NCBI GenBank assembly: GCA_015832175.1
Contig: WJXW01000006.1
Span: 310,001-374,000 of the forward strand
Length of the DNA: 64,000 bases
Source of the DNA: Paraphaeosphaeria minitans
Taxonomy: Eukaryota > Ascomycota > Dothideomycetes > Pleosporales > Didymosphaeriaceae
Reading direction: 5' to 3'
The notes under the pieces are model-generated. The model made no database searches and had not been told where the DNA came from. It was given only the letters and a program-made list of their open reading frames with translations. Both the position numbers and the translations under genes were made by a program. Below are positions 11,601 to 21,992 of the stretch, in pieces; position 1 is the first letter of the stretch; the number at the start of each line of letters is the position of its first letter.

Positions 11601-12608
11601 TTAATTTAGAGCCAGGAAACAAGAAAAGAAAAAGAAAAGAAAGAAAAGATTAGAGGGAGAATAGGAATTAGAAGAAGAGGAGATTAAAGAGCTTATCTAT
11701 AAGTATGTAGACCCTCTTCCTCCTCTGCTTAATTGTAGGGGTGCGAGAATCTCCCCTATAATTAGTAGTAGGAGATTCTCCCTATTCTCTTCCTCTCCTC
11801 CTCTTTGTAGTAGGTGATTCCTTACTCTATTCACCTCCTCTACCTCTCCTTTAATTAGCAGCAGGTGATAGCTTACCTTAGCCTCCCCTCCTTTAATTAG
11901 TAGGAGGAGAAGCACTTGCCTAGCTTCTACCCTACTTTAGAGCTAATAGGCCGCTTATCTAGCTATTTTAATTAGGGTATTAGCTGCGACCGCGCTGCTC
12001 CTTAATAGGTGGGGCAGGAGGGTAATTACCCTATCCTCTACTAAGGATTAGCTAGAAAGGAGGGAGTGGGACAGTAGCTGCGTGCTAAGCTTACTCTTTC
12101 TAACTACTAGTAGGAAGAGGAGCTTATAAGGCCACTTTAACCCTCTTGCGCAGCTTAGTGATTAGCCTCTCTTATAAAAAGTATTAGCCAAACCTAGAAA
12201 GAATCTTAGAATAAAAGCTTACATTAGCACTCTCTAATAGTTAATAGTAGATAAAATCTATAGCTAGAGTCTAAATATACGGCTAGCTATAGAAATAATT
12301 AGCGAAATTAGCTAAAGCGATAGGATAATCCTATATATAGCAGTGTAAGAGTGGGTAAAGTAGGTATAGCAGCGCCTACCTAAGCTTAAAGCGTTATTAT
12401 AGTAGCGTCTATTACTCTTTCCTGCTAGAGCTCCTTTTAAGCAGCCTAAGCAGCTCACTTGTCTAAGAGCACTAAGCGATTGCTAGGGGCCTGGAGCTAG
12501 GGCAGGAGGAGCTAGTAGAGTAGGAGGATCTTGGCGGGAGGATTAGGAGCTTTATTTAGTAGTTTTTGCAGCCTTTGCTGCGTGTGCTTTGGCTAGATTA
12601 TTAGATAT
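11601..12608 (-). pseudogene. Copia-A1 antisense accessory ORF (335 codons plus stop)
   Basis: The minus strand from ATA 12608 (probably a RIP-altered ATG) to TAA 11601-11603 reads as one frame. Every internal stop is TAA or TAG and none is TGA; a stretch at 11697-11915 has no stop at all. Predicted product: N-terminal Ser/Gln/Pro/Ala-rich part with cysteines (SCLGCLKGAL), central hydrophobic segment, then a threefold leucine-rich repeat (LLLLLIKGGE, LLLIKGEVEE, LLLLIIGE) that makes the tandem DNA repeat at 11740-11915. The same frame exists in A2-A5, always a multiple of three long. Its stop faces the pol stop at 13 bp, as in a tail-to-tail gene pair. No family was recognised. The start is uncertain; the frame is also open further upstream towards a TATA-like ATATAAG near 12790. 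Confidence 0.55.
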
Positions 12609-13282
12609 CTAAAAGAGTTAGTAAAGCTCTAAATAACAGAAAGAGCGTAAGGTAATAATTAGAAGAAGAGAACCTACTGTAAGGCAGTAGGATTTAAAGG
12701 CTTAAACTAGTAGGCTTAAATTAGATGGGAGGTTAAAGCGTTAAAAGTGAAAGATTGAAGAGAGAAGATTAAGCGCTGGCAAAGGGCTTATATGCTCTAC
12801 TGCCTATCTGATTATTAAGCGCCAAATGCGCTTTTTCCTTACTGCTTATTTCTCTTACTACCGCTCCTTCCTAATTAAAACGCGCCTGCCTATTGTACTT
12901 GCTGGCTAGTAAGAGCGGGGAAATTACTTTATAGTTAATAGGAAGTAAGTAAAAAGAGTAGTAGAATAAAAGCGTTTGCGCTTTAGGCCTTTGTGCCACG
13001 CTTATAAGCTCCTAACCTACTAGAAGAAGAGATTCTAGACACAATTTACGATAGGATTTGTGATTTAAAAGATAAACAGTGATTGTTTTGCTATTACAAT
13101 AAGTGGGGGGTGATAGAATCGCTGTTCTTAAGATAAGGAGATTTAGAAGAACGATTCTTAATAGTTTTTTGATCTTTAAACAGCCTTTAGACAGTTTTTT
13201 AAAGATCTTTAGGAAGGATTTAGACAATTACAGATTACTTCTTAGAATAGGTGATCCGCTTTGAGCAATCACCTAGGGGGTG
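12609..13282 (+). other. Copia-A1 3' region with hairpin and polypurine tract
   Basis: No convincing gene. On the minus strand ATATAAGCCC near 12787-12796 is a possible promoter element for the antisense ORF. At 13171-13213 GATCTTTAAA and TTTAAAGATC form arms of a stem with loop. A 71-codon open frame across this stem (13012-13227, minus) starts at TTG and is probably fortuitous. The polypurine tract AGGGGGTG (13275-13282) abuts the 3' LTR. Confidence 0.6.
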
Positions 13283-13477
13283 TGTTGAAGTAAAACACTC
13301 ACTTCTGTGATTCTTTCTGGATCCACTGATTCAGATCACGGGATTCTTGCTAAGAGGCTCGTTTCTTTTGTATATAGTCTGCCCTTTCGGCATCCTTTCC
13401 TACAATTAGCTCTTTGTATTCTTTACAACTCTGCTCCTGAATATCCTGTGATAGTTCGAGCCCTTTTTACCACAATA
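13283..13477 (+). repeat. 3' LTR of Copia-A1 (195 bp)
   Basis: Starts TGTTGAAGTAAAACAC and ends TTACCACAATA, followed by TSD TATAC (13478-13482). It differs from the 5' LTR mainly by C/T and G/A changes. Confidence 0.94.
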
Positions 13478-13482
13478 TATAC

Positions 13483-13744
13483 TATTGTGTAAAGGGTAAG
13501 AAGTAGGTTTAATTAATTACGTCTGGTCTATTGTATAAAGGGGCACTAAGGGCTTTATAAAGTCTCTGCCTCTTAGCGCTAACCTAAGCAGGGGGTCCTT
13601 GTGCAGGTCCTTATAGGTAGGTAAGGCCTTATAAAGTCTCTGCCTCTTAGCGCTAACCTAAGTAGTGGGTCCTTGTGCGGGTCCCTATAGGTAGGCAGGC
13701 CCCTATTTCACTTAGTGCTATTTGTACGATAAACTGTATAGACA
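13483..13744 (-). repeat. 5' LTR of Copia-B2, second part
   Basis: 262 bases that complete the right LTR of B2 (50 + 262 = 312). It carries the same 74 bp tandem duplication (units at 13555 and 13629) as the left LTR and ends GTATAGACA. TSD TAGAT follows at 13745-13749. Confidence 0.92.
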
Positions 13745-13749
13745 TAGAT

Positions 13750-15235
13750 ATTATTATATAAAGGGACAGTATAATAGTTCTAGTTATATAAAAGTAGGGT
13801 TACCTTTTCTTTAACTTTAGTAATAAGGAATTAGCTCTCTTCTTTATAAAGATAGAACTCTAACGCCTACACTACTATTTTAGACACCCCTAGACAGAAA
13901 GACTATATAAGCTTCTTACTTAAGTAGGGCATAAAGTAGAGAGCTCTATACTAGAAGAAGTAAAGAAGTTCTATTACTACTACTAGTTATATAACTAAGC
14001 GCTAAGACGCTTTAAGTTCTCTATCTAAAATAACTTATACTTTAACTATAAAATTATTATTAATATTATATAAATTAGTAAAAGGAATATCCTATATATT
14101 ATTAATATAGACACATTCTTTTAGGTAGCCTAATTCCTAAGATTAATAACTACATAAGACACCTAGAATGCCTTAACAAGATGCTAGATTAATATATACT
14201 AAGGCCTACTAGATTATATTGTCTATAACCTAGGAACTAACTTTACTTCTAATAAGTTTTAGAATTGTGCGAAGATAGTTAGGGTAGAATATAGGCAAAT
14301 ACTAGTAGAGGCACACTAGGCTATAGGCAAGATTAAAAGAGTATATACACTACTATACTAAGCGTATAATATCCTAAAAGCTAAGATTAATAGTTATATA
14401 AATAATAAGATAGTGCTATAGATAGTAGTAAAGGCACTAAATAATATAGCTAGGCCTAATAGTATAGTACCTACCCTCTTAGTCTTTAGTGCCTACTTAA
14501 GGATTAATAAGAACTCTCTACCTTTACTAGAACTAATTACCTAAGCCAATATAGTGCAGAAAGTAATAAAAATGCTTAAAAAGGATAGAGCTAAAGTTAA
14601 AGTTACTTATATAATTAATACTAAGAACAGCCTATTATTGCATAAAACCCTTACACTCCTACTTAGCTTAGAAGTTATAGCCTAAAGAGAAAAGAAGGAA
14701 TAGTAAGGACTATATAATATTAAGAGTATTAAAGGAAGAGATATTATTCTAGAGCTTAAAAATAGACCTCTAAAACTGCGCTATATATAGGTTAAACTAT
14801 ACTATTACGCAACTAAAGATAGCACACAGGAACTATAAAATATAGATACTCCTATAGCTGCATAAATTAAAGCTCTAAAGCTAAGGCCAAGGGAAAGACC
14901 TAAAAAGGACTAAGCTACTATAGTTACATAATTAGGTAAAGCTTAATAAAGATTAAGAAAACTAAACACCTAGTTTATTACTTAAAAAGAAAAAGATAAC
15001 TTTAAGCTTACACTAAAGCTTTATATAAATAGCGTTATTACTACACCTAGCCAGCCCTTTAAAGAATTAGATATAGTAGAAATAAATGCCCTTATTACTA
15101 ATAGCACTTTTAAAATCTTATTATACAACCCTAATAAATAATCTAGCTATATCTTTAACCTACGTCTTGTATAAGAGATTAAAGGTAAGATAACCTAAGT
15201 ATATAAGAAATTAAGACTTGTCTTTACTAACTATT
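13750..15235 (+). pseudogene. Copia-B1 gag-pol, part 2: integrase and start of RT
   Basis: Continues the frame of 1152-3260 after the B2 insertion. It holds the integrase zinc-binding region (HYYF/LHRRF followed by a Cys-pair region, about 13865-14000), the integrase core (about 14040-14400, including NVDTFFQVAQFL and GLDYIVYNLGTNF blocks) and the linker. Reverse transcriptase opens about 15070 (EINALITNSTFEIL). It is cut at 15236 by Gypsy-1 (TSD CTATT, 15231-15235). Numerous TAA/TAG replace Gln. Confidence 0.85.
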
Positions 15236-15691
15236 TATTAGGATCTGGCTGCGCGCGAGTAGCAGGGCGCGAGCTTATTAGACTACTAGTCCGCTAGAGT
15301 TAGCTAACTAAGTAGTTAGATAACAGGTTATAGGTCCTAAGGGTCCTAAGGACCGCATAGGCCTCGCCTATATAGGAACTCTAGGACGCGTAGAACTCGC
15401 CCGCATAGGACTATAGGACATATAGGACTCTAGGACATATAGGACTCTAGGACATATAGGATTCTGGGAAGTGTGGGACTACTTAGTATATAGGAACGCA
15501 AGAATAAGCTTCTTATACTTATATTTAATCTATTTATTAATCTATTATTTAGATTCTAGTAGACTAAATTATTAACTTATTACACTTTATAAAATACTAT
15601 TATATTAATAAGACCTTTTACTTTCTATAAGTACTCCTGCCTAAGAACTAACCTTAACCTGTTAGGACTAGTTACCCTCTTAGATTTAACA
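15236..15691 (+). repeat. 5' LTR of Gypsy-1 G1 (456 bp)
   Basis: Starts TATTAGGATCTGGC and ends GATTTAACA. Near 15405-15470 is a short array of about 18-20 bp units built on GGACATATAGGACTCTA (three copies). CCTAAGG motifs precede it. No confident tRNA primer site follows (15692 onward, TTTTAAACACCC); this could be a self-priming or degenerate site. Confidence 0.92.
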
Positions 15692-15708
15692 TTTTAAACA
15701 CCCTTAAT

Positions 15709-17640
15709 ATAAGTACTTTATAAACTCCTACCTCTTCTACAGCTTTAGGTGCCGCTAAAATTACTTTTATAAAGGATAGTAGTAAGGTGTATAAACCTAA
15801 TTTCTACTTTAGTAAATAATCTTAAACTAATATCTAAATTCTTTAGTTAGACCTTTACTTCTTTAACTTAGATAAACCCTTTAAAGATAAAAAGAAGGTT
15901 ATCTTTGCAGTAATATATATATAAAGAGATGTAGGATTATAGATCTATCCCTACCTTAAAAACTACCTAGGAATGGACTATAACAATAATAATAATAATT
16001 ACATAAATAAGCACGCTAATATAGTTAACATTATTAAGGATTATAATAACTTTAAAAAATGCCTTAAACAACTCTTTAGGATCACTAATAAGGACTCTAT
16101 TATAAAGGTAAAGATTTAGACTATAACTTAGAAATAATTAGTAGCTAAGTATATAGCTAAGTTTTGCAGATACGCTGTGTAGCTTAACTAGGATAATAAA
16201 TCTCTCTAGGATATGTATAAACAAGGACTTAAATAGAAACTACGTAAGGAACTTTTACATAGTAGTACGCAAATTACTAACTTTAAAGAACTATATAAAA
16301 AACTATTAGAATTAATAGAGAATAGTTTTTACTGCAATAGGAGCTCTACTAAAACCCTAGAGTAATAAGCTTTAGATAACTAGCAAAAGTAGTTTATAAG
16401 AACCCTATTAGAATTGTCTAAAAGTAATAGCTAAGGAACTACTAGAGATATAAACTAATAAAAGATGTCTAGTTTAACTACTTAGGTAAAGGAAAAGGAG
16501 GAAGGATAGGCCCTAAGCAGCCTAACAAACGCGTCTCTAATAGAAGTTAATAACTAATAACTAAGACCTGTAAATACTTTATATATAGTAAACTAGGCCG
16601 CATAGCTAGAAACTATAGATTGAAGAATAAAGTCTATTAAACTAAGTTAAATGTACTAACTATTAAGGACTAAGAACCTAATAAGGAATAGGAAGTTATT
16701 ATAACACTATTTAGTTACTAACGCGTTACGCTAGAATAAAGTAAGTAATTAGATTTACCTAACTTATAATTATACAAAGATCTAGAAGATAACTTTAACG
16801 TATACTATAACGTAGAAGATATAGAAGAGATACTAAAATCTCCTACTCCTTACCTATAAAGTAGGCAGGAAGAAGACAACTCTATATTACCTAAGTATAA
16901 ACTAAATATTTAGGACTACATAGAACCCCACTAGGCACTAAAAGGAATGTAACCCTATAAAAATAAGAAGTTAGACTACGTACTAAAGTACTACCTAGAC
17001 TACTAAAATCCTACACACTAATTCTATATATGGACGCATTGCGAAGAACTAATATACATATAATATAAGGTAGAGAAAGAGGAGAATAAGAAACAACTTA
17101 GAAGGAAACTACGCTGTAGATAGATATAGATAGACTACCCTATCGCAGCTTACAACAAACACCTCTAGGATAAATAATAAGTAAAATACTTTCTTTACCT
17201 TACGCTAAAGGGTAACAAATACTATAATATATTTATTAATAAAGACTATATGTAACTGTACTAGTACATGTGTCTAAACTAAGACTGTAAATACTACTAT
17301 ATAACTAAACACTTAGACAGCTTTATAAACTACCCTACGTAAGAAGTAACAACAGAACTACTAATTTAACTAGTACACAGGAACAGTAAAGACTGTAGAA
17401 GGAAAGACAGAAGAACATCCTTATAGGAAGAAGAAGAAGAAGAAGACAATCTATATAAGCTATATACTTAAGAATAATAACAGAAGTAGATACTTAGAAA
17501 CGTATACTAGGCACTAGAACTTAACTACGACCTATACAAATAGATGTCTTTTTTAGGCCTAAACTTAGATAAGAAAACGCCTTTATTAAATTAAATACTA
17601 TAGTAAGCATAGTATTAGTTAAGCTACTAGTATAGCTTAG
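15709..17640 (+). pseudogene. Gypsy-1 G1 gag (with zinc knuckle), frameshifted
   Basis: The frame starts at ATA 15709 (likely lost ATG). It gives a Gag with a PFKDKKKVIFAVIY block and an Asn run (AACAATAAT repeats near 15980). Up to about 16430 the coherent frame is frame 1; from about 16450 it is frame 3, so an indel lies between. The zinc knuckle at about 16566-16630 reads KYFIYSKLGRIARNY, where Tyr, Ser and Arg occupy the positions of Cys, Gly/Cys and His in the CCHC motif, as expected from RIP. The C-terminal part is acidic and Gln-rich, ending near the start of the pol frame. A TGA in frame 1 at 16621 is beyond the shift and not meaningful. Confidence 0.75.
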
Positions 17641-20600
17641 AAGAATATAGGCTTAAGCTCTTATAAACTTAGGAGTAGAAAGGAATTTTATATCTTATTA
17701 GACAGCAAGATAAGCAGGACTTATAATGTTAAAGAAAGAAGTACCCTATATTATCTATATTATAAATAGATCCCTAATGCCTAAGACACCTTAAATATAC
17801 TAGGAGGTTACTACTACAATAATAGTCCAAGGATATAGAAAGGAACTTACCTTAGATGTCTTACTAGGATCTAAGCATAAGTTAGTTTTAGAATTATCTT
17901 AGTTAATAATACACAACCTACAGATTAACTAGGGTATAAAGAAAATATTATTTAAACACTATAAATATGCATTATAAGTAAAGCCTACGCATTAACTAAA
18001 AATAATAGTAGATAAGGGAGTTATTAATAACATAATACTATAATAGATAGTTAAAAAACAAAAGCACACCTTAGTAGACGCTAGTAGGAACTACTAGGTT
18101 AAGAAGCGTAAAAAAAAGGACAATAGTATACCTCTTACCTTACTAAGAGAGTACAGGAAATAAATATATATATTTACAGAAAAGGAAGAAAAAGCAAACC
18201 TACCTAAACATTAACCCTAGGATCTTATAATAGACCTAGAAGAAGGGAAGACGCTACCCTTTAGACTACTATATAGTAAGATAGGAGAAGAACTCCTTAA
18301 AGAATGTAATTTTATTAAAATAAACCTTAAGAAAGGATATATATAAATATTAAAGTTACTAGTAGTAAGCCCTTTTATATTTATTAAGAAAAAGGATAGA
18401 TTAGACAGACTATACGTTAACTACTAATAACTTAATAACATAATAATAAAAAACCAATATCTACTACTAAATATTACAGAGTTACGAGATCAACTATCTT
18501 AAGCTAAGATATTTATAATAATGGATCTAAGAGATAGTTACCACTTTATATAAATTAAGAAAGGTAAAGAATAGAAAACAGCGTTTTAATCACGCTACGG
18601 ACTATTTAAATATAAGGTTATGCCTTTTAGACTTATAAACGCACTAGTAGCTTTTATAGCACCTATTAATAATGTACTCTATAAACATCTAGACATATTT
18701 GTTATTATATATATGGATAATATCCTCGTCTTTTCTAAAACTAAATCAGACTACACCAAGCACGTATAGATAGTACTAGAAGCACTAAACAAAGCATGCC
18801 TTTGTATTAAACTTAAGAAATGCAAGTTTAACGTTAAATAACTTAAATTTCTAGGACATATTATTACTATAGAAGGAATTAAGATAGCACTAAGTAAAGT
18901 TAAATGTATTAAGAACTGGCTAATACTAAAAATAGCCAAGAACATCTAAGAATTCTTAGAATTCTATAGATTTAACTAACAATTTATCTAAGATTACACA
19001 AAGGTTATAATACCTTTAATAAATTTTATAAAAAAGGACGTACCCTTTAAATAAATAGATAAGTGTAGAATGTTATTCTAACTCCTTAAGACAGTATGTA
19101 TTATAGAACCTGTCCTTATTTATTTTAGAAGTAATAAACCACTACGCTTTAAAATAGACGCTAGCGATTTTACACTAGGCGTCTACACTAAATAAGAATA
19201 TAATAGTAAATAGTACCTAATTACCTATTACTTATGCAAATTTAATAACGCTGAAACACGATACAATATACACAACAAAGAACTCTACGCTATTATTAAA
19301 GCCTTAAAGCACTAGAGAATTTATATACTTAGTTACTTAACGCTAGAAATCTATATAGATTACAAGAACCTTCTAAGGTTCACAATAATAAAAGAACTTA
19401 CGCTATAATAATAAAGATAGTTATAAACTACAGGGTAGTATAAGTTTAAAATCATCTATATAGCTAGAAAAGAAAATAGCAGAGTAGACGCTCTTAGCTA
19501 ATAAAGTAATCTAGTAGAAGAGAAGGTAAAAACCTTCTCTATAATCCTTCGCAAAGCTAAAGATAGATCTCTAGAACTAATAGTAGAACTAAATTAACTT
19601 TTAGTAATTAACTAAGAAGTTCTAGAACACCTATAGACTAAGATTATCTAACAATACCACGATAACCCTATATACAGACACCTAGGTATTACAAAAATAA
19701 TAGAACTTATCTAAAGGAATTATACCTTTAAAGGAATTAAGGAAGCTATAATAACTTACATCTGCATATATGTAAAATACTAGAGAAATAAACATAGTAT
19801 ACATCTTAAATATAGAGAGATGCAAGCAATTTGAATACTAATAACACTATAGGAAGATATTACTATAGATTTTATTACAGGAATTCTAAACTCTAAGGAT
19901 CTAACAATAGGAATTAAATACAACAGTATACTAGTAATAGTCTGCTAACTAACTAAGTATGTTAAGTTTATTCTATGCCTTAAAAGAATAACGGCAAAGG
20001 AACTTACTTTTCTTATCCTAGACTAACTAATTAGACACTACAGAATCCCAAAAATAATTATTAGCGATAGAGATAAGCTCTTTATGTTAAATTATTAGAC
20101 AACGCTTATAGCACTGCTTAGAACGAAATAAAAACTATTAATAGCTTACTATCTACAAACTAATAGACAAATAGAACGTATAAACCAAACTATGGAAACG
20201 TACCTACGCATCTACTGTAACAGTTAGAAGAATAACTAGATTTTATTACTACTTATAGTATAGTTAGCCTATAATAACAAAGTATTAATAGTATTAGGAC
20301 ATACACTGTTCTATATAAACTATAGAAGACACCTATATCTCTTTAACTAATAATTTCCTACAATAATTAAAGCAAAAGAAGCTATAGATATAGTAGAAAA
20401 TATAAAGAAAATACACTAACAACTCTAAGAAAATCTTAAGAAAGCTTAGTAGCAATTAATTTTATACTAAAATTAAAAATAAAAAATAGCACCTTAGCTA
20501 AAAAAGGGGGATAAAGTATATCTACTTACAAAAAACCTTTAAACTTAGAAGAAAAAACACAAGAAACTAAATTATATTAAGGTTAGACTATTTTACATTT

Positions 20601-20986
20601 CTAAGTAAATATTACTAGTAAACTATAAGTTGGAACTACCGCCAGATGCAAAGATACACTTAGTATTCTATGTATTACTACTAGAACTAGTAGATCCTAA
20701 AACACTAGTTAAAACCACATTCTGTTACTAAGCTTAGGAAGAAACTAAGTTTAAAGTAGAATAAATTCTATAAATACGTAATGCGTACACAGACACTAAA
20801 GAATACCTTATTAAGTAGAAAGGGTATTTGTCTAGTAAAAACATATAGGAACCTAAAGAAAACCTATTTAACTATTAATAATAGATAAACAACTTCTATA
20901 ATTAAACGCCAGAAACTATAAAGAGATAACTAGAACGCACCTAGGAATTACTACTAGCATAAGAACTAGCCTATAAAATAGACTAG
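17590..20986 (+). pseudogene. Gypsy-1 G1 pol: protease, RT, RNase H, integrase, chromodomain
   Basis: Frame 2, offset from gag. Protease near 17660 (INLGVERNFIS, expected IDSGAERNFIS). RT about 18280-18960 with YMDN at 18710-18721 where family members have Y(L/V/M)DD. RNase H begins at about 19140 (FKIDASDFTLG). The integrase zinc region is about 19655-19805, followed by a core with D in ITIDFITG, D in ISDRDKLF (about 20060) and E in NRQIERINQTM (about 20165). Chromodomain about 20753-20878 (EYLIKQKGY with Trp sites turned to TAG). The frame meets TAG at 20984-20986 inside a CTAG palindrome that also supplies the stop of the antisense ORF. Inactivated by dozens of TAA/TAG. Confidence 0.9.
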
Positions 20987-21501
20987 TTAATTACCTTAGC
21001 GCCTAACAGCGCGTTAAAATTTATTAACGTAGTAGTTTACGCTAACTCCTCCTACGCCTTAAGCGCCTCTAACTTATTTATAGTACTTATACTATAATTA
21101 AATAATTCTTATTCCTTCTAACGTAATTTCTTTTACTAATTATACAAACGCGCTATCTTCTCTTACACCTAATAGGCGCGAAAGAGAGCTACCTTAGCTA
21201 GCTCTTTTTTAATATAGAGTTTTGCCTCCTCTTTAGCCTCTAACTTCTCTAATCTCTCTATTTTAGCATCTATTTTTAAATAATCTAGTAAAGAAATCTT
21301 CTTAGGCTTATACTTCTAGTTTTCCTACCTAATATAGTTAGTATACTAAGAGTGTAAAAAAGAAAGACAATAAGTATATCTCTTCTTAGCGTAGGATAAA
21401 TAGGTAACTATCACAAAAATATAGTCTTTTTTAGGATAATTAGCTTAACTATAGCAATATTAAATAGAATAGGATAATAACTTTATAGGTAGTTAACTTA
21501 T
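20983..21501 (-). pseudogene. Gypsy-1 G1 antisense ORF: Cys-bearing head plus coiled coil (172 codons)
   Basis: The minus-strand frame runs from ATA 21501 (probable ATG; 30 bp from the 3' LTR) to TAG 20983-20985. The same frame in G1b is exactly the same length (519 bases) with Cys codons better kept. The first part has Cys/Tyr at spacing like a small zinc cluster, ending in CTNYIR...KCEP in G1b. From about 21300 the product is highly charged and heptad-like (KIERLEKLEAKEEAKLYIKKELAK), a likely coiled coil. It converges on pol, and both stops use the palindrome CTAG at 20983-20986. Starting just inside the LTR, it could be driven by antisense transcription from the 3' LTR. Product unrecognised; a nucleic-acid-binding or oligomerising accessory protein is an inference only. 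Confidence 0.55.
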
Positions 21502-21531
21502 AAGGATATTAAGCTTAGAAGGGAAGGATAA

Positions 21532-21987
21532 TATTAGGATCTAGCTATATATAAGTAGTAGGGCGTAAGTTTATTAGACTACTAGTCTGCTAGAGTTAGC
21601 TAACTAAGTAGTTAGATAATAGGTTATAGGTCCTAAGGGTCCTAAGGACCGCACAGGCCTTGTCTGTATAGGAACTCTAGGATGCGTAGGACTTGCCTGC
21701 ATAGGACTATAGGACATATAGGACTCTAGGACATATGGGACTCTAGAACATATAGGATTCCAGGAATTGTGGGACTACTTAGTATATAGGAACGCAGGAA
21801 TAAGCTTCTTATACTTATATTTAATCTATTTATTAATCTATTATTTAGATTCTAGTAGACTAAATTATTAACTTATTACACTTTGTAAAATACTATTATA
21901 TTAATAAGACCTTCTACCTTCTGTAAGTACTCCTGCCTAAGAACTAACCTTAACCTGTTAGGACTAGCTACCCTCTTGGATTTAACA
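21532..21987 (+). repeat. 3' LTR of Gypsy-1 G1 (456 bp)
   Basis: Starts TATTAGGATCTAGC after the purine tract AGAAGGGAAGGATAA and ends GGATTTAACA, followed by TSD CTATT. The GGACATATAGGACTCTA array is at about 21705-21760. Confidence 0.93.
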
Positions 21988-21992
21988 CTATT

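Larger units (their letters stand above)
6160..13477 (+). mobile_element. Copia-A copy A1, complete, 7318 bp
   Basis: A1 is a complete Ty1/copia-type element with 195 bp LTRs (6160-6354, 13283-13477) and TSD TATAC (6155-6159, 13478-13482). A2 has exactly the same length. The order is LTR, initiator-tRNA half-molecule PBS, 1700-codon Gag-Pol frame (6488-11587), convergent antisense frame (11601-12608), hairpin-rich 3' region, polypurine tract, LTR. It is the least mutated Copia-A copy in its internal part: its gag start is still ATG and several Trp, Cys and His codons survive that are lost in A3-A5. Confidence 0.95.
3261..13744 (-). mobile_element. Copia-B copy B2: internally deleted, pol-less element (A1 nested in its right LTR)
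   Basis: B2 is bounded by 312 bp LTRs (3261-3572; 6110-6159 joined to 13483-13744) and TSD TAGAT (3256-3260, 13745-13749). Removing A1 leaves only about 3.16 kb. The inside keeps the 3' end (3573 to about 3914, matching B3 25226 to about 25575) joined directly to gag/protease sequence (about 3915-6109, matching B3 about 29808-31964). About 4.2 kb holding integrase, RT, RNase H and the downstream ORF is missing. Both LTRs share a 74 bp tandem duplication absent from the other copies, so the variant was copied during its own reverse transcription. It could only have moved with help from an intact relative. Confidence 0.88.
15236..21987 (+). mobile_element. Gypsy-1 copy G1, complete chromovirus-type element, 6752 bp
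   Basis: LTRs of 456 bp (15236-15691, 21532-21987) and TSD CTATT (15231-15235, 21988-21992). The order is LTR, gag, PR-RT-RNaseH-IN-chromodomain, convergent antisense ORF, polypurine tract (21517-21531), LTR. RNaseH before integrase and the C-terminal chromodomain define a Ty3/gypsy chromovirus. It inserted into the RT-coding part of B1. A second, older copy in the opposite direction is G1b. Confidence 0.94.

Noticed and set aside
13012..13227. 71-codon ORF on the minus strand (also 35698-35913 plus)
   Set aside because: It starts at TTG, crosses a strong inverted repeat next to the 3' LTR, and is destroyed by an 80-base deletion in A5. A noncoding hairpin is more likely.
18751..18945. 64-codon minus-strand ORF
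   Set aside because: Shadow of the Gypsy-1 RT frame on the other strand.
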